Program-made: the position numbers and the translations under genes
The notes under the pieces: generated by a model
Databases searched by the model: none
The model's input: only the letters and a program-made list of their open reading frames with translations
Told to the model about the DNA's origin: nothing
Shown here: positions 7,747 through 15,440 of the stretch, in pieces
Position numbering within the stretch: the stretch's first letter is position 1
How the letters are laid out: each line of letters begins with the position of its first letter
Origin: an uncultured Trueperaceae bacterium
GTDB lineage: Bacteria; Deinococcota; Deinococci; Deinococcales; Trueperaceae
Length of the DNA stretch: 64,000 bases
Reading direction: 5' to 3'
Assembly (NCBI GenBank): GCA_937907415.1
Contig: CALCHY010000227.1
Span: forward strand, 23,644-87,643

Positions 7747-9446
7747 GCGCCGCCAAGCGCAAGTCACTTGACGACTTAGCGCGGCTCGGCGCGGGCGTGC
7801 CGCTGGAGAGCAGGCGCGAAGCCCCGTTTCACCCCAATAAGCGCGCGTGGCGGGTCGAACGCGAACTCGTGGAAGAGCAGCGTCGCACCATCGCACTAGG
7901 CGGCGGCGCTGCGGCGGCTGCCAGGCAGCACGCCAAGAAGCGTTTGACGGCCAGGGAGCGCATCGCGGAGCTGACAGACGAGGGCAGCGAGTTCGACGAG
8001 CTCATGATCTTCGCGGGCGCCAGCATGTACGAGGCGGAGGGCGGCGCCCCAGCGGGTGGCGTCGTCACCGGCATCGGTCAAGTTGTCGGGCGACCGTGGA
8101 TGATCATCGCGAACGACGCCACCGTCAAGGCGGGAGCGTTCTACCCGATCACCGCGAAGAAGGTCATAAGGGCGCAGACGATAGCGTTCGAGAACCACGT
8201 ACCGACCATCTACCTGGTCGACTCCGCGGGTGTTTACCTACCCTTACAAGACGAGATCTTCCCAGATCAGGACGACTTCGGGCGCGTGTTCTACCTGAAC
8301 GCCCGCATGAGCGCGCACGGCATCCCACAGCTCGCCGCCATCATGGGAAACTGCGTGGCTGGAGGCGCGTACTTGCCGGTCATGTGCGACACCCTCGTCA
8401 TGACGGAAGGTTCCGGCCTCTACCTGGCAGGGCCGGCTCTGGTGCGCGCGGCCATCGGCCAGGAAGTCAGCAGCGAGGAGCTTGGCGGCGCCGCCATGCA
8501 CGCCGAACTGGCTGGCACCGTGGATTTCAAGGAGCCAGACGACCACCACGCCATCGCCCGCCTGCGTCGTCTAGCCGCAACGTATGCGGAGCGGCCGCTG
8601 GCCCCTTGGGCCCGGCACCGTACGGCACCCGTTGCCCCGCTAGCGAGTGACGACGACCTCGAAGGTATCCTCCCAGTCGACGGTGGAACCCAGACGTACG
8701 ACGTCCGCCACGTGCTTGCCCGACTACTAGACGGGTCAGAGCTTGACGAGTACAAGCGCGATTACGGCCCAACATTGGTGACGGGATGGGGCCGCCTTGG
8801 CGGTTACCCAGTAGGCATAGTCGCTAACCAGAAACTCGTGATCAAGCGTGGCGGGCGGCTGGAAGTAGGCGGCGTGATCTATGCAGACGCTGCCGACAAA
8901 GCGGCCCGATTCGTCCTCGACTGCAATCAGACGGGCGTACCCATCTTGTTCCTGCACGACGTCAACGGCTTCATGGTTGGCCGCGACAGCGAGCAAGAGG
9001 GGATAATCCGTCGCGGCGCCAAACTAGTCAGCGCGGTGAGCAACAGCGTGGTGCCGCGCATCAGCGTCATCCTGGGTGGCTCGTACGGTGCGGGGCATTA
9101 CGCGATGAGCGGCAAGGCGTACGCGCCGCGCTTCATCTTCGCGCTGCCAAGCGCACGCTTCAGCGTCATGGGCGGCCAGCAGGCGGCCAAGACGATTCTC
9201 GACATTCAAGCAGCGAGGCTCGAGCGCTTGGGCGAGAAGCCGGATGACGCGGCGCTAGCTGAGCTACACGCCCGCATCAGTGCCGACTACGACGAGGCGC
9301 TCAACATCCGCTACGGCGCCGCGCGGCTATGGGTCGATGAGGTTATCCTCCCTTCGGAACTGCGCCACAGGCTAGTGCGCGCCCTCGAAGCGTGCGCACT
9401 AGATGCCGAGCCCGGCCAGATGCGCCTCGGGGTGTTCCAGACATGA
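7743..9446 (+). CDS. Acyl-CoA carboxylase carboxyltransferase (beta) subunit, methylcrotonyl-CoA carboxylase type
   Basis: The 567-residue product has both crotonase-like carboxyltransferase halves. The N-half has KKRLTARERIAELTD, VDSAGVYLPLQDEIFPD and MGNCVAGGAYLPVMCD. The C-half has GGVIYADAADKAARFVLDCNQ, FLHDVNGFMVG and LGGSYGAGHYAMSGKAYAPRF. GGAYLPVMCD and GAGHYAM fit methylcrotonyl-CoA or geranyl-CoA carboxylases better than propionyl-CoA carboxylase. It would transfer CO2 from carboxybiotin to the acyl-CoA in leucine breakdown. The biotin carboxylase partner is not in this window. GTG start overlaps the cupin stop. Confidence 0.9.
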   Translation: MSAAKRKSLDDLARLGAGVPLESRREAPFHPNKRAWRVERELVEEQRRTIALGGGAAAAARQHAKKRLTARERIAELTDEGSEFDELMIFAGASMYEAEGGAPAGGVVTGIGQVVGRPWMIIANDATVKAGAFYPITAKKVIRAQTIAFENHVPTIYLVDSAGVYLPLQDEIFPDQDDFGRVFYLNARMSAHGIPQLAAIMGNCVAGGAYLPVMCDTLVMTEGSGLYLAGPALVRAAIGQEVSSEELGGAAMHAELAGTVDFKEPDDHHAIARLRRLAATYAERPLAPWARHRTAPVAPLASDDDLEGILPVDGGTQTYDVRHVLARLLDGSELDEYKRDYGPTLVTGWGRLGGYPVGIVANQKLVIKRGGRLEVGGVIYADAADKAARFVLDCNQTGVPILFLHDVNGFMVGRDSEQEGIIRRGAKLVSAVSNSVVPRISVILGGSYGAGHYAMSGKAYAPRFIFALPSARFSVMGGQQAAKTILDIQAARLERLGEKPDDAALAELHARISADYDEALNIRYGAARLWVDEVILPSELRHRLVRALEACALDAEPGQMRLGVFQT

Positions 9447-9498
9447 TGCGCTGCAGGTGCCGCGCTAATTGGACGAGATCGGCTATCGCCTACGGACT

Positions 9499-9514
9499 CT
9501 AGGCTTGCGCCTAG
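9499..9514 (+). terminator. Small hairpin after the acyl-CoA carboxylase gene
   Basis: CTAGGC-TTGC-GCCTAG forms a perfect 6-bp stem with a tetraloop, 53 nt past the stop codon at 9446. There is no T tract, so termination is only possible. Confidence 0.25.
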
Positions 9515-9543
9515 GGACTGCAAGAGAGTTCCAAATCAGAGGC

Positions 9544-9549
9544 TAGACT
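9544..9549 (+). promoter_or_regulatory. -10 element TAGACT of the VWA gene (leaderless)
   Basis: TAGACT ends 7 nt before the ATG at 9557, so transcription would start at or next to the start codon. No Shine-Dalgarno is present. Confidence 0.6.
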
Positions 9550-9556
9550 GCGCGAG

Positions 9557-11329
9557 ATGACCTTTCTTGCGCCCCAAGCGTTGTGGCTGCTTGCCCTGCT
9601 GCCAGTCGTCGTTGCGCTGCATTACTTGCGCGCACGCCGCCGCCAGCGTGACGTGGCCGCGCTCTTCTTGTGGCGCAGGGCACAAGCTAACAGCGCACGT
9701 CGCAAGCGCATCTCGCCTAGCTGGTTACTAGCACTGCAGCTCATGTTCATCGCGGCTGCCTCGGTCGGGGTGGCTGGTCCGAGGTTGACTGCGGCAGCTG
9801 ACGACGGTGTGATCATCGTGATCGATGGGTCTGCAAGCATGGCAGCCGCCGCCGAAGTAGACGCCGCGGCTGGCACGCGGCTAAGTCTTGCTGTTGCTAC
9901 GGCCCGTCAACACCTCGCTGGCCGCTCGAGCATCGCTTTGGTGCGCGCCGGAGTGGTGCCGAGGCTGCTCGTGCCGCTCGACGCGCCACAATCAGAACTA
10001 TTGGCCGCCCTCGACGCGCTTCGGGCTGGCGACTCACAGGCCGACCTCCTCGCGGCCGTCGACCTTGGCAAAGGACTCCTCCCGGACGCCGACGTGGTCG
10101 TCATAACAGACTCACCTGTCGAGTTGGGGCAGACGGAAGTAGTCGTCGTCGGCGAGTCGGTCGAGAACCTTGGCATAAGCGCGTTTGATGTGGGAGTCGG
10201 CCAGGCGTTCATCGCCGTGGTCGCCAGCGGCCGTTCGCCCGCGCAGGCCACCGTCGGGTTGTTCAGTGGCGGACGAGAGCTGGCGCGCAGCACGGTCTTG
10301 GTGCCAGCTGGCGGCAGCGGCAGCGTCACCTTCCCGCTACTTGAGGATGATGGCCCACTCGGCGTGCTGGAGGCGCGGATCTTGGCGCCGTTGCCCGACG
10401 CTCTTGGCCTCGATGACGTTGCTTTCGCCGGCCGCAGGTCGTTAACGGTTGCAACCGACGACCTGTACCAACCGCTCCTTCGGGCGCTGCAAGCGGCGCC
10501 AGGGGTAACTGTATTCGGTGCCGCGGACGCCAGGTTGGCTCAAGCCGACCTCAAGGTTGTCTCGCGTTACATCCCCGATACCGTGGCGGCTTTCAACGCC
10601 TTGGCGCCAGGTAATTACCTGCTGCTCCCACCCCCGGCACGCGCGCCGGAGTACCACGTGGTGCGCACACAGGACCGCGTCGAACCGCTCATGCGCTTCG
10701 TCGACCTCAATGACGCCCTGGTTGGCATAGACCCCGAGGTGCCGCGCTGGACGGACTCGGAAACCAACGGCTGGCAAGTGCTCGCCAAGGCAGACGACCT
10801 CACGCCGCTGCTCCGGTTACGGCGAACACCGACAGGTTCGATACTGCAGCTCGCCTTCCACCCCAGTCAATCGGACGTGGTGTTGCGGCCAGCATTCCCG
10901 GCCCTCATCGCCAACTGGGTGGCGGCTATCGACGCCACCCCGCGGCTTGCTCTTGGCGAGACGGCGCCCGGTTGGGCAGGGCCGGCGCTCGAGCCTGGGG
11001 TCTTCGACTTGGCGAGCGGAGCTCGGGCGGCAACGGCGGGTGTCGTTCCGGGTCAAGCGACCGGTTCAACGGGTGCGGTCGCACTCGTCTCACTCCTGTC
11101 AGCCGCTGAGAGTCGCCTCGCGAACCAGCCGCTAGTCAGCGGCTCGAGCGAGGCGGCGAACGTTGACCAGACGACTCAGGCGAGCGGTCAGGGTCGAGAG
11201 GCGAGCGCCGCAGCGAAGGAGACCGCGCCGTCGCAGCTGGCCGTCCTGCTGGTCATCGGCGGCCTGCTCGCACTCGTCGCCGAATGGTGGCTCTATTCCG
11301 GTGTCCGCGGCCGCAGGTTGGTAGGCTGA
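9557..11329 (+). CDS. BatA-like membrane protein with von Willebrand factor A domain
   Basis: The N-terminus (TFLAPQALWLLALLPVVVALHYL, then LALQLMFIAAASVGVAGPRL) is the two-helix BatA/aerotolerance N-domain. A VWA domain follows with the metal-ion site DGSAS (VIIVIDGSASMAAA, about residues 88-97). Residues 560-582 (AVLLVIGGLLALVAEWWLY) form a C-terminal membrane helix. At 590 residues it resembles the long BatA/BatB variants, usually beside an AAA MoxR ATPase and a DUF58 protein; neither is present here. Next gene is rodA, so an envelope role is plausible (inference). Leaderless start. Confidence 0.82.
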   Translation: MTFLAPQALWLLALLPVVVALHYLRARRRQRDVAALFLWRRAQANSARRKRISPSWLLALQLMFIAAASVGVAGPRLTAAADDGVIIVIDGSASMAAAAEVDAAAGTRLSLAVATARQHLAGRSSIALVRAGVVPRLLVPLDAPQSELLAALDALRAGDSQADLLAAVDLGKGLLPDADVVVITDSPVELGQTEVVVVGESVENLGISAFDVGVGQAFIAVVASGRSPAQATVGLFSGGRELARSTVLVPAGGSGSVTFPLLEDDGPLGVLEARILAPLPDALGLDDVAFAGRRSLTVATDDLYQPLLRALQAAPGVTVFGAADARLAQADLKVVSRYIPDTVAAFNALAPGNYLLLPPPARAPEYHVVRTQDRVEPLMRFVDLNDALVGIDPEVPRWTDSETNGWQVLAKADDLTPLLRLRRTPTGSILQLAFHPSQSDVVLRPAFPALIANWVAAIDATPRLALGETAPGWAGPALEPGVFDLASGARAATAGVVPGQATGSTGAVALVSLLSAAESRLANQPLVSGSSEAANVDQTTQASGQGREASAAAKETAPSQLAVLLVIGGLLALVAEWWLYSGVRGRRLVG

Positions 11330-11334
11330 CGCGC

Positions 11335-12396
11335 GTGGCACGACTAGACTTCGGTCTTCCCTTCATCACCCTGCTCATCCTGGGCGCCGGGCTGTTCACC
11401 CTCAACAGTGCCGCTCCTAGCGACGAGTTCATGCGCCAAGTAGCGTTCCTCGGTGCCGCGGCCGTTGCCATAGCTGCGCTTGTATGGGCAGGGAAAGTAC
11501 GCCTGTTGCGGCTCACGCCTTACGTCTACGGCGCGAGCCTCGTGCTCCTGGTCCTCACCTACTTCATGGGGACCGAGGTGAACGGCGCCAAGTCATGGCT
11601 TTACCTCGGACCGTTGCCAGGGTTTCAGCCTTCCGAGCTGGCCAAGCTAGCCCTCATCCTCGTATTGGCACAAGCCCTCAACGAGCGGCCGCTAAAGCGC
11701 ATCGTCGACTACTTGCGCGTTGCCGCCCTAGCGCTTCCGCCCATCGGCCTCGTCCTGATCGAGCCAGACCTCGGCAGCGCCCTCGTACTAGTTGCCATAA
11801 CAGCAGGCATCGTGCTGGTACGCGGCGTTCCGTGGCGGCACTTGGTCGTCATCGTCGGTCTCGTGGGGATAGCGGTGCCGACGGTGCTGCTGCCGAATCT
11901 CAAGCCGCACCAACTTGAGCGCCTCGTGTCATTCGTCGATCCGTATCGCGACCCGCAAGGCACCGGGTACCAAGTCATCCAGTCGACCATCGCCGTAGGT
12001 TCAGGCGGCCTGCTTGGGAAGGGCTACAAGGCAGGAACGCAATCGCAGCTCGGCTTCATTCCGTTTCGGCACACCGACTTCATCTTCCCCGTACTCGCGG
12101 AGGAAGGCGGGTTCGTGGCGTCGGTGGCGCTGCTGCTCCTATACGGACTCCTGTTCTGGCGCATGCTCGCCATGGCGGCGGAATGCGCCTTCGAACGCGA
12201 CCAACTCCTCATTACGGGCATAGTCGTCCTTATCGGGTTTCAGGTGCTCGTGAACATAGGAGTGACGCTAGGGGTGGCGCCGGTCACTGGCATCACGCTG
12301 CCACTGGTCTCTTACGGCGGGACGAGCCTCGTCAGCACCCTCACCGCCTTGACGTTCGCGTGGGTCGTTTACCGCGATCGCTTCGTCAACTGGTGA
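11335..12396 (+). CDS. rodA: Rod-shape-determining SEDS glycosyltransferase RodA
   Basis: SEDS proteins polymerise lipid II into glycan strands; RodA does so in lateral wall elongation with a class B PBP. The 353-residue product has about ten membrane helices and the family motifs GAKSWLYLGPLPGFQPSELAK, IEPDLGSALV, GTGYQVIQSTIAVGSGGLLGKG, HTDFIFPVLAEEGG and VSYGGTSLV. It lacks the FtsW-type extensions. The GTG at 11335 is preferred over an upstream start at 11284: it follows the VWA stop by 5 nt, and TAGGCT (11322-11327) sits 7 nt before it as a leaderless -10. FtsW is the alternative but less likely. Confidence 0.92.
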   Translation: MARLDFGLPFITLLILGAGLFTLNSAAPSDEFMRQVAFLGAAAVAIAALVWAGKVRLLRLTPYVYGASLVLLVLTYFMGTEVNGAKSWLYLGPLPGFQPSELAKLALILVLAQALNERPLKRIVDYLRVAALALPPIGLVLIEPDLGSALVLVAITAGIVLVRGVPWRHLVVIVGLVGIAVPTVLLPNLKPHQLERLVSFVDPYRDPQGTGYQVIQSTIAVGSGGLLGKGYKAGTQSQLGFIPFRHTDFIFPVLAEEGGFVASVALLLLYGLLFWRMLAMAAECAFERDQLLITGIVVLIGFQVLVNIGVTLGVAPVTGITLPLVSYGGTSLVSTLTALTFAWVVYRDRFVNW

Positions 12397-12472
12397 CCGC
12401 CGCTCTCACCGCATGGAGGCGTGCGGCGCCCGGTCTGCGCGCGGCGCTACTCCACTAAGCCCCCGAGTCTGC

Positions 12473-12478
12473 TAACTT
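12473..12478 (+). promoter_or_regulatory. -10 element TAACTT of the SufT-like gene (leaderless)
   Basis: TAACTT ends 7 nt before the ATG at 12486, and there is no Shine-Dalgarno. Confidence 0.45.
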
Positions 12479-12485
12479 CGCCAGC

Positions 12486-12881
12486 ATGGAGAGCAGCGAG
12501 AACCAGAACGACACTGAAGTGGGCGCGGTAGCCGCAGGCGGACAAGACGCCGTTGGCCCAGACACTTCCGCCTTGCGTGAGCAAGTGCTAGAAGCGCTAA
12601 AGGTCGTGCACGACCCAGAAATACCCGTCAACATCGTCGACCTCGGGTTGGTATACGACCTCGACATCGACGCCCAAGGCAACGTGAACATCGAAATGAC
12701 CTTGACGAGCATGGGTTGCCCAGTGCAAGACCTCATCCAATCCGACACCGAGATGGCTGCAATGAAAGTCGATGGCGTCAACTCCGTAAGCGTCGACTTC
12801 GTGTGGTCGCCACCCTGGAGTACGGCCAAGATGACGGACGACGGCAAGAAGCAGATGCGCATGTTCGGCTTTAACGTCTGA
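12486..12881 (+). CDS. MIP18/PaaD family (DUF59) Fe-S assembly factor, SufT-like
   Basis: Core motifs of DUF59 are clear: LREQVLEALKVVHDPEIPVNIVDLGLVYDL and EMTLTSMGCPVQDLI, with the conserved Cys of the GCP motif that is needed for Fe-S maturation. The 131-residue product has a 30-residue low-complexity N-terminus before the domain. Members act as auxiliary Fe-S maturation factors or PaaD subunits. No paa genes are near, and the sufCBD operon lies 29 kb away. SufT is my preferred reading by inference. Confidence 0.85.
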   Translation: MESSENQNDTEVGAVAAGGQDAVGPDTSALREQVLEALKVVHDPEIPVNIVDLGLVYDLDIDAQGNVNIEMTLTSMGCPVQDLIQSDTEMAAMKVDGVNSVSVDFVWSPPWSTAKMTDDGKKQMRMFGFNV

Positions 12882-12911
12882 CCAAGTCCAACAAACTCCA
12901 AAAAGCGACGT

Positions 12912-12941
12912 GGGCCCGGAACGGCAAGCCGAACCGGGCCC
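12912..12941 (+). terminator. Hairpin after the SufT-like gene
   Basis: GGGCCCGG (12912-12919) pairs with CCGGGCCC (12934-12941) around a 14-nt loop, 30 nt past the stop. There is no clear T tract, so efficiency as terminator is uncertain. Confidence 0.45.
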
Positions 12942-13001
12942 CGTGCCGTTATTCGACCCGAACCAAGGCCCGAGCCAGGGACAATGCCATTACACTTGCG
13001 C

Positions 13002-13697
13002 ATGGCATTCTGGACGCCCAAGCGCGAAGGTCGCCGCGAACGAGACTGGACGAGCGTCGTCCAAGAGTTCGAAATGGTGCCAGCACCCGAACTGGCAGAG
13101 CGGCTACGTGAGCACTACGACCTCGGCTCTGGCGACCTGGCACCCATTCACGAGTTGACGAGAGCCGGTCAACCGCAAGTCGTGGCGTTCGATCAGTTCA
13201 ATGCCAGGACCGGACCGCTCGGGCGCGTGACGACGTGGCGAACGGGCGTCGTGATCCGCTCGCAAGAGGCCCACACGCAAGTCTCACTGCGCGCCAGCGC
13301 GAAACGCCACGCAGTGCTCGAGGGGCTCGAGGCTGGCCGCAGTGGAGCTCAGCGGCTAGATTGCCCAGAGGACCCAACGTTCAACGACGCCATCAGCGTG
13401 TACGCCCGAGAGAGCGCTGGCGCCCTGCCGCTCCTCACCGCGCCCGTACGGACGGTGTTGATGCGCCTCCTCGTTTCCGCCGATCAGGTGCTGGCAAGTA
13501 GCGCTCGCGGGGCGCGCGAACGCATCCCGCGCCAAGCGACTGGGGTGGCGCCAAGCGTGGTCATCGGCCCACGCAGCCTCTTCCTCGCCCTCGAAGCCGA
13601 GACGCCATTTCCGCTCGAGTCGACAGCGACTGCCATCGTCGACATGCTCAGCCTACACGCCGCCCTCATGGCCGCCACCGGTCGGCACGCCAGCTGA
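13002..13697 (+). CDS. Conserved-looking hypothetical protein, possibly DUF3137-like
   Basis: I do not recognise this 231-residue protein firmly. It is soluble-looking with no signal peptide. A stretch with a central barrel-like pattern (RTGVVIRSQEAHTQVSLRAS) is followed by CPEDPTFNDAISVYARESAGALPLLTAPVRTVLMRLL. That resembles the DUF3137 pattern in which a DPxFN...VY segment precedes LLTP-type helices. The ATG at 13002 is preferred over 12984 because TACACT (12991-12996) is a leaderless -10 ending 5 nt before it. It is isolated, convergent with rlmH. Confidence 0.6.
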   Translation: MAFWTPKREGRRERDWTSVVQEFEMVPAPELAERLREHYDLGSGDLAPIHELTRAGQPQVVAFDQFNARTGPLGRVTTWRTGVVIRSQEAHTQVSLRASAKRHAVLEGLEAGRSGAQRLDCPEDPTFNDAISVYARESAGALPLLTAPVRTVLMRLLVSADQVLASSARGARERIPRQATGVAPSVVIGPRSLFLALEAETPFPLESTATAIVDMLSLHAALMAATGRHAS

Positions 13698-13720
13698 CAA
13701 CGAGCTAGGAACGAGCTAGA

Positions 13721-14179
13721 TCACTCGCGGTGATAGGGGTGGCCAGCGCGCACGGTTTCAATGCGGTAGAGCTGCTCGAGCAACACGAGCCTGGCTAGGT
13801 CATGAGGGAGGGTCAGCGGGGAGAGGCTCCACGCCTCACTCGCTGCGCTGCGAACCTCCGGCCCGTGCCCCTCGGCGCCGCCGATCAGCAGCGTGAGGCT
13901 GCTTACCCCGCGGTTCTCCAACTCCGACACATGCCAAGCGAGCGCGGTGGTGCCGAACGCGCGCCCACGCTCGTCGAGGGCAACCACCGCACCATGCACG
14001 TGACTCAAGAGCGCCCGGCCCTCCGCCTCCCTGACGGCGTCGGCCGACTTCGCGCGGGCCTCGCGCACCTCCACGAACTCGCAAGAAGTCAAGTGGCCGA
14101 GCCGCTTGAGGTAATGAAGGCAAGCCTCCTGGTAGAAGCGCTCCTTGAGCTTGCCAACGGCCACCACGCGGTAGCGCAT
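13721..14179 (-). CDS. rlmH: 23S rRNA (pseudouridine1915-N3)-methyltransferase RlmH
   Basis: RlmH methylates pseudouridine 1915 in helix 69 of 23S rRNA on the assembled 70S ribosome. The 152-residue SPOUT protein starts MRYRVVAVGKLKE, has ALDERGRAFGTTALAWHV, and the knotted SAM site LTLLIGGAEGHGPEVR followed by LSPLTLPHDLARLVLLEQLYRI...GHPYHRE at the C-terminus. The terminal PYHRE is the catalytic signature (usually PYHK/R). It is 9 nt downstream of thyX and likely in one operon. Confidence 0.97.
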   Translation of the reverse strand: MRYRVVAVGKLKERFYQEACLHYLKRLGHLTSCEFVEVREARAKSADAVREAEGRALLSHVHGAVVALDERGRAFGTTALAWHVSELENRGVSSLTLLIGGAEGHGPEVRSAASEAWSLSPLTLPHDLARLVLLEQLYRIETVRAGHPYHRE

Positions 14180-14188
14180 GCGCGTTGC

Positions 14189-15061
14189 TCAGTCCTCGTC
14201 GGCCGGCTGGATGGCGAGCGGACCTAGTTTCTTGAGGAAGTCGGCGCGCCGCGTTGCCCTCAGGCCGCTCGCTGCGAGCGCCTCTTCGAGGCGCGTTCCG
14301 TCGAGGGCCCCCTTGAGTACCTCGATCTCGGTGCGCGAGAAGGCGCGGCCGTACAGCTCGTGCTCCTCGAAGGCGTCGTACGCGAGGGGCGCGACTGCGC
14401 GTGCGATCTGCGCCATGGCGTCCCCGTACACGCGGATCTCGTGCTGCGCATGCCAGTCGAGGCGCAGCTTCAGGAAGTGAAAGAGGTTGTTCAAGTCGAT
14501 CTGCCAGTACATCTCGGTGTAGAGGCTGAGCGGCAGGTTGACGCGGGCCAACTCGCGGGCGATGTCGTCCTCGAGCATGCCCTCGTACTCGCCGTAAGTC
14601 CGTTCCTGGCCGGCTCTTAGCAGCTCGATGACCCTGCCGCGGAGTTCGTCTGGCACGTCGCGGGCATCGCCGCCCTGTTTGTTGCGGGTGTCTTGGAAGC
14701 GCACCTCGCTTGGTTGCGGGACGTAGAACTCGTCGCGCATGACGGAGTAGCGCCCGCTGATCTCGTTGAGGCGCGCCGTCCGGTGCCTCACCCATTGACG
14801 CGCCACGAAGATGGGCATCTTCACGTGGAAGGTCAGGATCACCTGCTCGAACGGGCTGGTGTGGCGGTTGCGGAGTAGGTAATCGATGAGCGCGCCGTCC
14901 TCGCGCACCGACTTGGTTCCGTCGCCGTAGGAAACGCGCGCGGCCTGAACTATGCGGGCGTCGCCGCCGAGATAGTCGACGAGCCTCACGAAACCGTGGT
15001 CTAGGACGCGCAACTCGACATCGAGGAGGGCTTCTGCAGTGGGCACCGTGATTCGAGCCAT
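14189..15061 (-). CDS. thyX: Flavin-dependent thymidylate synthase ThyX
   Basis: ThyX makes dTMP from dUMP using methylene-THF, FAD and NADPH. The family signature RHRTARLNEISGRYS (usual RHRxxSxNExSxRY) is present within VARQWVRHRTARLNEISGRYS, with the Ser-to-Arg variation typical of many ThyX proteins. VQAARVSYGDGTKS and LRLDWHAQHEIRVYGDAMAQI are also conserved. The ATG at 15061 gives 290 residues; TATCCT (minus, 15070-15075) lies 8 nt before it as a leaderless -10. An upstream in-frame start to 15100 adds unlikely residues. Its presence suggests ThyX replaces ThyA here (inference). Confidence 0.96.
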   Translation of the reverse strand: MARITVPTAEALLDVELRVLDHGFVRLVDYLGGDARIVQAARVSYGDGTKSVREDGALIDYLLRNRHTSPFEQVILTFHVKMPIFVARQWVRHRTARLNEISGRYSVMRDEFYVPQPSEVRFQDTRNKQGGDARDVPDELRGRVIELLRAGQERTYGEYEGMLEDDIARELARVNLPLSLYTEMYWQIDLNNLFHFLKLRLDWHAQHEIRVYGDAMAQIARAVAPLAYDAFEEHELYGRAFSRTEIEVLKGALDGTRLEEALAASGLRATRRADFLKKLGPLAIQPADED

Positions 15062-15204
15062 ATGGCGAGAGGATAACCGAGGCCCATGCACAGCGGCCAA
15101 AACCGCCGTTGTCTCATTAGAATAGCGTGAGTGACGCGGTTAACATGAGCGCGATTTGCCCGTCCCGAAGCGAGAATCTGACTCTCATTGAGAGTTCATC
15201 CGGG

Positions 15205-15234
15205 TTGACATGTGGTCGCGGCACGTGGTCTAAT
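15205..15234 (+). promoter_or_regulatory. Promoter of the SLH protein gene
   Basis: A perfect TTGACA -35 (15205-15210) lies 18 bp before TCTAAT (15229-15234). The start site near 15241 gives a leader of about 200 nt, unusual in a window where many genes look leaderless. Confidence 0.65.
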
Positions 15235-15268
15235 CCGCTTGGACCTGTGTCGTCCGTGGCCGCACTGG

Positions 15269-15286
15269 AAGGAGGTGCTACCTTTT
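15269..15286 (+). promoter_or_regulatory. Strong Shine-Dalgarno inside a hairpin in the SLH leader
   Basis: AAGGAGGT (15269-15276), an excellent ribosome binding site, can pair with ACCTTTT (15280-15286) in a 7-bp stem (two G-U pairs, 3-nt loop). It lies 165 nt before the SLH start, so it cannot serve that gene directly. It is 8 nt before a TTG that opens a 29-codon frame. Confidence 0.5.
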
Positions 15287-15374
15287 GAACCGGCCAAGGA
15301 AACCCAGGAACCCAGTGAGCGAAGCGAGAACCAGACGCCCAACCGGAGAGGAAACTCGGACACTCCCGGCCTAA
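15285..15374 (+). CDS. Possible 29-residue leader peptide upstream of the SLH gene
   Basis: TTG (15285) follows AAGGAGGT at 8 nt and opens a 29-codon frame ending at TAA 15372-15374. The peptide is rich in Arg and Pro (begins MNRPRKPRNPVSEAR). It ends 66 nt before the SLH ATG. Ribosome occupancy here could shape the leader and SLH expression. This is supported only by the ribosome binding site and frame; it may be untranslated leader. Confidence 0.3.
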   Translation: MNRPRKPRNPVSEARTRRPTGEETRTLPA

Positions 15375-15440
15375 AGCGCCTAGGACTCGTGAAGCGACCT
15401 GCGCAAGGAACACTTCACCAAGTTCAAGGGGTAAGAATTC

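Larger units (their letters stand above)
15062..15440. other. 379-bp region between thyX and the SLH gene
   Basis: It holds the thyX -10 (minus), then the SLH promoter (15205-15234) and a long transcribed leader with an upstream ORF. The SLH Shine-Dalgarno is AAGGGG at 15426-15431. I see nothing else in 15076-15200 beyond the short repeat CTCAttgaGAG near 15184-15193. Confidence 0.6.

Noticed and set aside
9447..9556. A tRNA or small RNA in the gap before the VWA gene
   Set aside because: The CTAGGC-TTGC-GCCTAG stem is isolated. No cloverleaf, T-arm or CCA-like end is present.
13836..14795. A 319-residue frame antisense/overlapping thyX and rlmH
   Set aside because: It runs through two well-supported genes in another frame and is Arg/Pro-rich, typical of GC-rich shadow frames.
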